Position numbers and translations under genes: made by a program | From: Aspergillus flavus | Lineage: Eukaryota > Ascomycota > Eurotiomycetes > Eurotiales > Aspergillaceae | Reading direction: 5' to 3' | Length of the DNA stretch: 64,000 bases | NCBI RefSeq assembly: GCF_009017415.1 | Contig: NC_092403.1 | Location: 1,178,001-1,242,000 of the forward strand | Shown here: piece by piece, positions 34,220 to 44,441 of the stretch | How the letters are laid out: the number at the start of each line of letters is the position of its first letter | Position numbering within the stretch: the stretch's first letter is position 1 | Notes under the pieces: generated by a model | Told to the model about the DNA's origin: nothing | Seen by the model: the letters and a program-made list of their open reading frames with translations, nothing else | Database searches by the model: none

Positions 34220-35688
34220 CTAGGCCCGTGGGCTAATGACAGTCTCAGGCCAGCTAATCCAATTGTAGAACTCCTCCTCTAGAGAAGCCCGAATACCTTT
34301 AATAACATGTTGATCCCAACCAACGAAGAGCCAGGACGAGGTCATATAGGTTAGTAGAATACTCCATTGAGCCAGGATAACGAGCGCGAAAGGATCCTTT
34401 TTCTCTAAAAGCACCACAAATGGTTCTGGGAGTCGATATATCCAGCCTATCACCATAGGTAATAAACATACACCGTCCTTTCCCGCACTCCGCATCGTAT
34501 AAGTCTCGTCAAAAGTGTCTGGTAGGCTGCCCACAGCAGAAAGGTACAAGTCCTTTTCGGGGCCAGCAGTCTGTATCTCGATGAAAGTCTTTAGCTCGAC
34601 AATGCGATCGTGATGTTGACGTAATTCGCCCTGTAATTCGGGACTGACGCTTTGGATGCTATCATCCGTCTGAGGCGTCAGGACCCCCGAGAAGATCTTA
34701 TCATGATTTGTTGCCAGAATGGAGCGAACTCCTCTCATGAGGACTAGCCACTCAGCTTGTCCCTGGCTACTGAAGACTAGATATTCACCAGGTCGGGGAC
34801 CATGTCCGAAATAGACGAGACAGATCATGACCGCTGACATATAAATCAACTGACAATTCTCGGAATTCAGTTGAGAGAGGACGGTAGTGACAGATCGGAT
34901 ACCAAATGTGAAATGGTCATTTGCCTGCATCACATACTGGTGTCGAAGCTCTGGCTTTTCATGACCAAGATGGAGAGCGGACAAGGCCAGCATTAAATGG
35001 AGGATTGAGGGGAACGCGATTCCCCACTGTGGGATATGGATCGACCAAACATCATATGGATCGGATGCTTCGTCTGTGAGGGTGCGATATGTCGAGATTA
35101 GATAGTGATGAAAGAGTTGAAGATCCGCAAACGAGATCCCGACCATAGCACTAATATTGGCGGAAAAATCGCATTGGACGGCGATAGAGTTGCCGCCAGG
35201 GCGTTGTGCTTCATTGGGCGCTGGGGAAGCTAAAGTCTGATATTTGGATTGCCTGAATCGGTACCGCTGATGAGCTGACGATGCAGCAGGTGGTGATGGT
35301 GATGGCGACGTCGGAGTAGATACGGAGAAGTCACATTCGATGGAATGGTTCACGCAATTTCCACAAGATGGTTTCTTCTCATCACACTGTCGCATGTCAG
35401 TCGCATGCTGGGGCACATTTTGACACAACAGTTCATATCCTCTTGGCTGGAAGCATATAAGAGCACGTAGATAAGTCCACATGCTGTCGTGCATTTTGTC
35501 TCCCACCGTATAGGAACGATGGTATCATGCCACAGATTGACGAGCAATCCAGGTTTACAAGAAAAGGGAACGTCTTAAATAGCAGAAACACTCACTTTTA
35601 CCCGCCGCCTCTTGCAATTTTTACAACCGAGCCGGGACTTGTGATGTGATCTCCGAGAGCGAATCTTGTTCAGCGTGGCGCTGTCCAT
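34220..35688 (-). CDS. Zn2Cys6 transcription factor, sterol-uptake-control-like (419 aa)
   Basis: Two exons: 35688-35596 and 35386-34220, joined over a 209-nt intron (GTGAGT donor, GCGACAG acceptor). The intron splits the zinc cluster: exon 1 supplies Cys22 and Cys25 with the basic loop KRRRVK, and exon 2 begins with Cys32 and supplies Cys39, 42 and 49. Together they give a perfect C-x2-C-x6-C-x6-C-x2-C-x6-C pattern. Reading only the long exon 2 frame gives a protein with a ruined N-terminus, so the upstream exon is needed. A Ser/Pro-rich linker follows (about 52-66). Then comes the fungal TF domain with LHLMLALSALHLGHEKPELRHQY, typical of the Upc2/Ecm22-related branch of C6 proteins. It is nuclear. 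Its position directly upstream of the ABCC gene on the same strand suggests local regulation. The C-terminus is complete, ending near 34220. Confidence 0.85.
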
Positions 35689-36616
35689 GCCGCTCGTATT
35701 CGTGTCCGTTTTATCCGTGTTGGGGTTGGAGCGGAAGAACAGAAAGACGCAGAACTCAGATGGCAGAACAAGTCCTCCAAGTCACGTGGACGGGTCAACC
35801 ATGGATCCTCTCCGTTTCGAATTCAGTCACAAATCAGGTAACCCTGACAAGGACACGGCCAGATGCTTCTCAATCCTGCGACTGATAAAGTGGAGAGGAG
35901 AGAGGGGGGAAATCGGACCTTTGCGACAACTAAAATATATATCTGCAATTTAGGGGCAAGGGTCCCCGCGTTCGTATTATCATACTAGTCACGCACCGAC
36001 CACTCGGCGACGATTGTCGAGAAGGAGATCTTTCAGTCTCAAGAAGGGGAAGTAGGCTACTACGCTTAGGATAGACATAGCGAGTCGACTCCTGCGCTCA
36101 TACAATAAGTACCGTGTCAATTCTCATGAATTGCAATTCGGTTGCTCTATCGGTGGGCGGTCACATGATATTCATTACTTCAATGCTCTCACTATGGGCG
36201 AGGTGTTTGGTGACTACGGTTAAAACACCGAATGGGTAAGCATTTTTATGCTTTGCAAAGTGGTCTTTATACAGAATCATTTTTCCAAGCTGGATATTCT
36301 GGATAAGTACTTACGTATAACCCAAAACCAGACTACAGACGGATAAACTCGTTCGTCACGTTGGTCAATTACTCCATAGTCCTAAACCTTTCAATATCTC
36401 GCTATTCCTCGAAGCCAAAACATGGCTTGAGCATGTTAAACTGGCTACCGTAGAGAAATATTGTTACTAGGAATTGGCTACACTCATTTAGGGAACTCTA
36501 TTGGACCACCCGAAGGGCAGTTAATTAGTGGGTCTATAACCCGTGAATGTGTTGGCTACCATCTTCTCACAGAGACTACGTACATAGGATATTTCAATAC
36601 GCCCCCTGGTGGTACC
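35689..36616. other. intergenic
   Basis: 928 bp. Promoter of the C6 regulator on the left. The frames at 35646-35953 only mirror its first exon and upstream region. Nothing else is supported. Confidence 0.5.
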
Positions 36617-37970
36617 CTAGAGCTTTGCCTCGACCTGCGGCATCGCTTCTAATCTGCCCAACATGTGATATATCTCAGAGAGACTTTCCTTTACCTTCAG
36701 GGATGTGTGAATTCTTGGTCCGGGACTCTCACCCTCAGCAGACAAGATATCACGGTACACAATTTCAGCTTGACTTAATTGACCTTTGCGTTCATACATC
36801 TGCGCAAGCTGTAGCTTCGCCCCATACACGTCTGGGTGGGATGGCCCCAGAGATTTTATCTGTGCACTGATCAAGTCACCTAGCATGGCTTCAGCCGTTC
36901 GAATATTACTTGGCGTCCCTATCATACGATGGGTATGCACAAGGTTGGACATAGTCATCAGAGTACCAATATGTGACCGACCCAAGGTGCGGACGGCGAC
37001 ATCCAGCGTGGGGATGAGCAATTCTAGCGCATCCTTTGGATAGCTCTGTGCACAGTACACCTTGGAGAGATCGTTCATGGACCACAATGTGTAAGGATGC
37101 TCTTCGCCGAGAATGCGTTTTCTGGCATCGAGAACATGGGAGATAAGTCTTTCTGATTCATCAACCTGCCCAAGTGCGAGGCAGCTCATCCCTAGGTCTT
37201 CCATAGTTTCCAAGGTGTCCAGTATTCTCCCACACGGGGGCGGCGGATGACGGGCTAACGACATAGCCCTTACTGAAGCCATGTACTGTCTCGCGTAATT
37301 CCCAGAAGTTATGAATGTAGAACTGTTTCAGGAGTGGCGTAAATTGCTCAGTGATACTTTGTAATGTTTCAGTATTTTTCTCCATAGATGCCACAAGCTG
37401 GCTATGTTGTCGCAGAATTCCTTTCACACCTTTGGAGAGAAGGTACCACTTGGCCTTCTCTATACCCTCATGTGGTGTTCCCAGAAAGAGCAAACCGAAT
37501 GTAGAAGTGGTAACGGAATGCAAGTGGGAGAGCTTCATGGTGGTACTAGCCGCAGATGTGACAAGGGCCTTCTTAACGACGATGCCGCCAAGCCCATGGC
37601 AGATGAAGATTATCGGTCGCTCCGTGCAGCTCTCCAAATACCTATGCGTACCAAGCCCCTCTAATAGTGTCTGCGCATGGTGCGATATCCGACTCGATGA
37701 ACTACTACCAAAAAATGTAGTCGCATCTGCCTTGTAGTCAAAAGTCAACATACGAGCTCTTGGCATATCATGAGCAAGCAAATCGCTTAGCCAACAACAG
37801 CCTGTTGGGGCATCTGTCCAAGCGGAATGACTACTTTCATCTAGCCCATGGACTGCGACGATGCTATAAAGTGTCAGCACGGCTCATGCATCCAGCGGCC
37901 CGGTATAATCTCACTCCACAATCGGATGGATATTGTCCTCATGGCTAGGAGAGATCTCCTTTATCGTCAT
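36617..37970 (-). pseudogene. collapsed NLR-like gene: hydrolase-like domain fused out of frame to TPRs
   Basis: Exon 1 is 37970-37915. A 51-nt intron (37914-37864) rebuilds the family start IVDIVAVHGL. From 37863 an alpha/beta-hydrolase-like effector/sensor domain (SERAC1-like, as at the N-terminus of fungal NLRs) reads through WLSDLL, ARMLTFDYKAD, IFICHGLGGIVVKKAL and LLFLGTPHEG to SSAAPVWENTGHLG. It then runs into a stop at about 37161. The normal nucleophile position in HSLGG is Gly here (HGLGG). In a shifted frame starting near 37230 come kinesin-light-chain-type TPRs (TLETMEDLGMSCLALGQ, ARKRILGEEHPYTLWSMNDL, VRTLGRSHIGTLMTMSNL, KSLGPSHPDVYGAKLQLAQMY) to 36617. No NB-ARC/NACHT domain lies between them. 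The likeliest reading is an internal deletion that removed the NTPase and shifted frame. An intron from GTAAGG to CCTAG could rejoin the frames, but it would cut conserved residues. Confidence 0.65.
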
Positions 37971-38191
37971 TGAAGAAGCTACAGGTGTGATGTTCCTTAG
38001 CATGCTTCTTGTATGATAAGTGCGTGCTACGACATTGAGCTCACAGTAGCATGTCGTGGTGTTGGATTGCTTTTCCATGCTTCCATGCCTCTTTGCCTTT
38101 ATGTATGTACCTCGTTATGTTTGTGTTCCATTTACCTTCTACCTATGGTCTCACTTCATTCACCTAGCGTTACACATCCAAGATTCTAGTA

Positions 38192-38242
<51 letters not shown>

Positions 38243-38580
38243 CAAAAGGAAAGAAAAGAGAGACAGGCAAACAAGGGGAAAAGCCAATGGGCACTTAGGA
38301 CGTATTTCAGTCGTGGTTGCACAGACCATAATAAAACCTGGTCGTCAGCCAGTGTAACACCTTACTCCTAGTCAGCCATCTCGGAAATTTGCCCCTCGAC
38401 TGGAGACGACTGTAACGGTCACTCAAAAAGGGCTCATCTGCCGCGCATCAATGGTTGCTTCCTTTCTTCAAAGACCAATTCAGCAATTAGCTTCCACGCT
38501 CAATAGCTGTCCAAGACTCTATTCCACACGTTTGTCTTTGTTTGGGCTTGATCCCCATCTTCCAGTCCAACCACGTGAGG
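37971..38580. other. intergenic with long poly-A tract
   Basis: Contains a 43-nt A homopolymer (38195-38237) followed by a purine-rich stretch. The frame running through it (a poly-lysine peptide) is not a gene. The right end is the P450 promoter. Confidence 0.5.
38195..38237. repeat. poly-A tract (43 nt)
   Basis: Forty-three consecutive A residues on the plus strand. It could be a microsatellite or the tail of an old retroposed insertion. No target-site duplication was recognised. Confidence 0.9.
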
Positions 38581-40340
38581 ATGCTAACCCTTTCTTTCTC
38601 TGCGTTGCTCGGAATTGCATTAGCCTGGGCTATCCATCGCCTTGCTTGGAAATATTCCCGACTAAAGGTACGTGTGGAATCCCCCAACCACAGGTAATAT
38701 CTAACAGGCTATCTGTGTAAAGCGTGATAACAAACTTGCCACTCAGTATGGCTGTGAGCAGCCGCCGCGACTAAGGAATTGGTGGCCACTGGGCATCGAT
38801 CGCTTGATCCAAATATGGACGGCGGATTCCGAGCAACGCCTAATGGACCTCTTTACATTTCCCTTCAAGGACGTTGGCTATACATTAGAACAGAAGTTCC
38901 TCGGAACCATAGCATTCGGAACCATTGACCCTGAGAATCTAGAGGCAATCATGACCAATATTAATGGTACCCGGTCTTCTCCTACAAATGCATTAAGTAT
39001 GTGCGATGCTCATTGATTACAACAGTTTTCAGCTTTGGGCTGCGCCGGCACATCCTTTTTCCGCTGCTAGGGGATGGTATATTTACTCAGGAGGGGAAGT
39101 CATGGAGGCATTCGCGGGAACTCCTCCGTCCACAGTTCACGAGACAACATTATCGAGATCTGAACATCTTTCGGCCTCATGTTGATAGGCTACTTCACTA
39201 CCTGACTGGCAATGGAGCAGCTACAGACCTTCAGCCCTTGTTCTTTCGCTTAACCTTGGACACAACAACTGAATACCTCTTCGGCAAATCAGTCAATAGT
39301 CTTATGCCCGGAGAGGCTACCAAAGGTCAAAGCTTCGCTAACCACTTTGACATGGCTCAGAACTACGTTGTCCAGCGCTTTCGACTATTGGATCTGTATT
39401 GGCTGATAGGTGGACCGAAGTTCTGGCGATCATGCAGCGCAGTACATAGGTTCATTGACGAAATCATTGACGCGCGCATGGATTCTACAGAGAAAGATAA
39501 AGACTGCAATTCGAAATATATATTCTTTGACGCTGTTGCACGGGATTCAAGGACTAGGAGGGATCTCCGGGATCAGCTCACCAATGTGCTTCTAGCTGGT
39601 AGAGATACCACGGCATGTCTATTGAGTTGGACATTGTAAGTTCTCCCTAGGAGCTGATTGGTTGAAATTTATGACATCCCTTCTCAAATAGCGTCTCCCT
39701 AATTTTTCCAGTCATTGCCTGGCGCGGCATCCTGATGTCTTAGGCCGTTTAAACGTTGAAATAGCCTCCGTGGTTGGCACTAACACCGATCTCACCCGAG
39801 ACGATTTCAAGCGAATGCCATACCTTGACCAAGTCCTGAGAGAGGGTAAGCTCGCTTGTGCCCCGGAGCACCTTGGCATGGCCTTTCGTGTTTAGAACCT
39901 AAACTGTATAGTTCTGAGGCTCTATCCACCCGTTCCAGTAAATACTAGAACTGCCCATAAAACGACGATCCTTCCTACAGGTGGGGCAAAAGACGGAACG
40001 AAACCATTCATGGTTCGCGAAGGAGAAAACGTGGCCTTCTGTGTCTATGCCATGCATCGTCGTGAGGATCTGTATGGTCCTGATGCTGGCCAATTCCGTC
40101 CGGAGAGGTGGGATGAGGATCTACCATTGTTCCAGAATGAAAGGACAGCGACATGGGGCTATCTCCCATTTAATGGTGGGCCCCGCGCTTGCTTAGGTCG
40201 TAAATGGTCCTGATTTATTGTGCTTTGTGATTGTGCCGATGGGTCTTACTCACTACCTTCCATGATATACAGAGGATTTTGGATTTGTTGAAGCTGCCTA
40301 TACTACAGAAATACCCGAATGTGAAGCCAGATATGTATAA
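38581..40340 (+). CDS. cytochrome P450, CYP52-like; C-terminus probably frameshifted (476 aa as read)
   Basis: Six exons: 38581-38667, 38723-38966, 39026-39635, 39712-39845, 39912-40199 and 40273-40340. Introns are 55, 59, 76, 66 and 73 nt. An N-terminal membrane anchor lies at residues 2-20, followed by KYSRLK. The P450 core is complete: I-helix LLAGRDTT (oxygen-activation threonines at 305-306), ExxR as E358-VL-R361, the PERF-type block FRPERWDE, and heme loop [10 protein letters not shown] with Cys452. The last intron joins CLG to [10 protein letters not shown], the expected start of the L helix. Seven codons later the frame deviates and stops at 40340, while the expected C-terminal sequence continues in another frame (next entry). 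Family members (CYP52/CYP539 type) hydroxylate alkanes and fatty acids at the ER. If the shift is real, the enzyme lacks its C-terminal beta sheet and is likely inactive. An assembly error is possible. Confidence 0.8.
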
Positions 40341-40479
40341 AGGGGATATACAGGGGCGAAAGTGGCTGGGATGGTCGTCGCATCAGCCAGAGGGCATTGA
40401 GATGGTCACCGAGGAGGGACAGAAAATGACAATAGTGCTTTCATTAGGGGATGGGTGTCGGGTGACCCTAGGTCGATAA
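40303..40479 (+). pseudogene. detached C-terminal P450 segment in a shifted frame
   Basis: The frame starting around [15 protein letters not shown] and ending near LSLGDGCRVTLGR resembles the last 55-60 residues of CYP52-like P450s (beta-sheet region after the L helix). It is out of frame with the upstream exons. Compared with the family, about four or five residues at the end of the L helix are missing at the break, so a small deletion whose length is not a multiple of three at about 40300-40306 would explain both facts. Confidence 0.6.
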
Positions 40480-43005
40480 GGATTACGTTGTGCCTTTCCC
40501 AGTTGCCGTTGGTCATTCCGTGTCCTAGGTTCCTTTTCCTGAGATCCTCGCCTCATCATTGCCCCAAATTTGTGTACGCTTTTGTTGGTAATACCAGTGC
40601 ATGGTTTCTCGTTGCTATAAAACTATTAGTGCTGTTATGGGCACACGATTGAGGGATATTGACGGTTCATGGCTGGCTACTGTCACTGTGGCTTTTTAAT
40701 GGTGTCCACATCTCCGAGCTTGGCAATCTCACTGCTAAACATTAAAGGCGCGCTAATGCTACCATGATATCCTCGCAAGCAGAGCTATAGAGACAGGAAT
40801 CACATGGACATGATAAATAGGCTACCCATGTAGCTTCTTATTCTCCTCTTCCTGCTCGAAACTACATCTCTCTGCTCCTTCTTGACCCGTTGCCTCTTTC
40901 CATTTTTTTTTGTCGGGTTCCCTCTTCCTCCTCTTCTTACTTTTTCATCATTCTTCGCTGTTGTATTTGGTGCTCGTGCCTTTTGCTACACTTCCTTGTC
41001 ATTACAGCCTCCCCTGCTAGCTCAATTTTTCTTCTAGCGACTGTATCGTTCACAGTATTGCCTGACGGGTGTCACCGTTCTACTTGTCGGAATGCCGTCC
41101 TTCCTGTCACACGAATAATAAATCCTTGCCTAATAGCGTGTACAAGTGCTCTCGCATTTGCCAGATAACATGCCACAGTTCCACGGTTGCACTGTAGAGC
41201 AACATATTGACAGTTTGTTATAGCTAAAGAGACCAATCCAAAAGGCAGTCGCTAGCCACATTATTCATCTGTTACACAATGATTCCGGGGAACAATCCTA
41301 CTGTTTCCGGAGTGACAAGCATTGGACACAATAATGTCCGAGGCCGCAAGATATCAGCTCCTTCTAGTATGTAATCTTTCACTGATATGTATAACATGTA
41401 AGGGGCATTTGGCGCTTTGCGATACTCACCAATTTAGATAAAAACAGGTCTGGTGCAGTGCATGTAGACGTGGCAACCTGTGGGTGGTAGCGTTGCATTT
41501 TCTATACGAACTACCGTCTGGAAATGTTCATTCGACGGCAGTGGTGGCCCTAGGCAATGGAAGCCAATGTTGTCTTATGTCTTATTCGCTGGCCGCCCTT
41601 ATTGCCATCATCTTTTGGTATGTACACCCCCGACCAACAGACTTTCACCAACTCCAGACAAGTGGGCACGGAACCCAGTCCGACCCCCGCCATATCACAG
41701 AGATGTCCTATTTTAGGGTTCTCCGGAGTCATGCCTCGACTCCGGGAGTAAGCAACGACTATATCCTTGAAACATCCCTACGAGGTCCAATCAGAAATGC
41801 CTAAATCCAGCAAAAATGGTATAAGACCATATCACCTCAGCATTACGGCAACCGCGCGGAAATATGCCACTCTAGTGAGCGACGCCAGCCATGGTTGTCA
41901 CCACCAGTGGGCCGATATGATGAAACACCACATTGGCAAATAGATCCAGGAACAAACCAAATCGCTCTAACTTCTGATTCTCGGAATGAAAAATGGCTAT
42001 ATAGATAGGAATATGTGGATCTTTTATTTTGTTTCACTTCAGGTCGAAGCTTCTACAAAAACACTCGGACCACTTTGACGCAGTTGACCTAAACAATTAC
42101 CGGATCTCTACCAACCGCTTGGGTCATTTCTATAACCTTACCAATATATCGATGTCGATCAAACTGTTAATTGCTTCATGGACGGGAATCTGCCCATTCT
42201 ATTCAATAAACTTTCCTGCCCTCATGTTTCATCAACGTCCCACAATGGTATATATAATGTGAGTGTCAAGTCCTTGTATATATGTGTCCCCTATGATATA
42301 TCCCACACCAATCGTCTCAATAAACTTCATACAGATTTCCCCCTTTCACCTGCAAATCCTAGGGTTTACAATAGCATATTGCCAAAATGACAAATATTCT
42401 CAACGTACAACCCCTGAACGTCGAGACAAAGAACCCCCCAAGACCGCCAAGATAAAATAAACCAGAGCCCCATCCACAGCTATCGTGCAATAGCACCGTA
42501 ACCTCATTTGGGAGCCTGTGCTCAAGGGGAAAACTCCGGACTGAAGGGAGTAATTGATTCGTCAACTATGCCGCAATATTGACCAGCAGCAACGAGTTCG
42601 CACAGATATCCGCGGACATTAGTGTTCGAACCTAAATGCGGAAATATTCATAACTCGACTATTGGAATTTATGCAAAAAGGATCCGTCGATCACTACCCT
42701 GCATAATGGGGAGATCTGGGGGGTATATTCGTGTTTTGTGCGATTAAATATGCAAGGGATGAAATGACCAGTAATCCCGAATAAGGCCGGGATATATAAA
42801 AAGGAAAAAGAAATATTTTACACAAATTCTACACATTGGAATATATGAGTGTATTTGTCATAATTCAATAGTACATAGCTAGTACATGTGGTTGAATGGT
42901 AAAAAGTAATGTCCCAGTAGAATATGGTGAATAATTAAATAAGTAAATATTTTAGTAACAACGCACAACGCGCATAGCCCATGTTCGATGACCGAACATA
43001 TCACT
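40480..43005. other. intergenic, AT-rich
   Basis: 2.5 kb without a supportable gene. The part from about 42.2 to 42.95 kb is notably AT-rich. Frames at 40890-41168 and 41480-41804 have Ser/Cys/Leu composition typical of noncoding sequence. Confidence 0.5.
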
Positions 43006-44441
43006 CTAAGTGAGATGGCTATGGTCCCTATTATAGGTCACTGAATATTCCGTACTCGTCATGATTCCCTGGGCATCATTGTGTCCATCAGGCTTAACCA
43101 ACTCTTGAACACTTTCCGAATGCTTCAGATTCTCCGGATCTTGTGTCGTGAGTTGAGTGCCTTGCAGGGTTGTGAGGTGGTCCCAGTTATGGATCTTCTT
43201 GCGCTGCTTCAGGGAATAGCTGCCGTCTGAGCCTTTGTAATTTTTGTTATTGCTCCGGTCGATGCTGCTGAAGATTCGTGGGAAGCAGCGTGCTAGCAGC
43301 GGTCGCATCGTTGGTAGACAGGCACATATTATGCCTACGTTGATTTCGATCATACTAGATAACTGTTGTTAGTATACTGTATCTGATTATTGGGTAATGA
43401 GGATAGTATGGGGTGATGAACATACCACCAGTTCGCGAGTGTGACCTTGAAGTGTGTAAAGTCACTGCTGTGAATATAAGGCATCATGGTCACGATTCGT
43501 AGGATAGCTACGACACAGCAACTAGATTAACTGCGTCAGCATATGAGATATTCACACATGAGTGCAAAGTGCTTACAATGAGCCCGTCCCAAAAACAACC
43601 ATAAGAAGCATCCTTTGTCTCACCGACGTCTGCAGCGACCAGCAAATCTTAATAGGGAGGATCAGAGTCACAAGGTCGGAGAACACGTTGAAGGCCGCAT
43701 TGGCGTACACGAACGCAAACTGGTCGACACATTTGGCATCTTTAATAGTGACGTCCCACATAGCCTGAACTGGGTTGCATCCGAGTGTAAAGATAAGGAT
43801 GCTCAGTAGACTGTAGAAAGCGACGAAGCCCATGATTGCGAAGGTCATTTGGCGGAAACGTTTCTCGGGATTGAGTCGGAGGTAGAAGAGTAATATAGCC
43901 GTTTTGACGAACCAGACACCGAGCGCGTAGACGTCTTCTTCTGCGAGATCATACTGCTATTGCTTAGTATGTTGGATGTATTTCAAAGGGTAAGGGACAG
44001 ACAAACCTTCTTGAATGGCGTTATTTTGTCAAGATGCAAGTCCCAGACATGTACACCGTATCCGTTCTTGATGTCTTCGTCTGTTAGATGCGTGTCTAAT
44101 GAATATTGACACAGCTGAGTATACTTACTGATTACGCTCAGGATGGCGAAAATCCATGCACAGATCTGCCCCATCACACAGAACACTAGGTGATGTTAGC
44201 CTGAGTCACACAACATGTAACAATGGATGTAGCACATGAATCGCATGTACATACAATCATCTAAGCCATATGTTCTTAGAAGGTAGAAACGCGTATACAA
44301 TCGAAGAAGTAATACAAGGGTTGCGGATGAACACATTGCAAGACTGACGGAGTAAATCTTGAACTTCGACCCCTCCGGGTTGTCAAACTTGGGAGTAACT
44401 CCCGGTGGCGGAGGGGCCACTGGTATCTTGCTCAAGTCCAT
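43006..44441 (-). CDS. fungal rhodopsin-like seven-TM integral membrane protein (380 aa)
   Basis: Six exons: 44441-44255, 44185-44129, 44080-44007, 43956-43577, 43521-43426 and 43354-43006. The introns are 69, 48, 50, 55 and 71 nt and all phases agree. The Pro-rich N-terminus (residues 7-20) precedes TM1. Then come [32 protein letters not shown], the [17 protein letters not shown] helix, [64 protein letters not shown] and the diagnostic [22 protein letters not shown]. The [10 protein letters not shown] loop with Cys is the standard SAT5/rhodopsin-domain signature. The cytosolic tail is about 85 residues. This is the second member of the family in the window, but it is clearly not a recent duplicate of the first (different exon phases and low identity). 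Function is unknown; some Pth11-related proteins act in surface or host sensing. Confidence 0.88.

Noticed and set aside
37200..37282. Intron joining the hydrolase and TPR frames of the NLR-like gene
   Set aside because: A GTAAGG donor and CCTAG acceptor exist, but using them deletes conserved residues on both sides and no clear branch point was seen; a frameshifting deletion explains the data better.
38056..38298. Plus-strand frame encoding poly-lysine
   Set aside because: It only reads through the 43-nt A tract.
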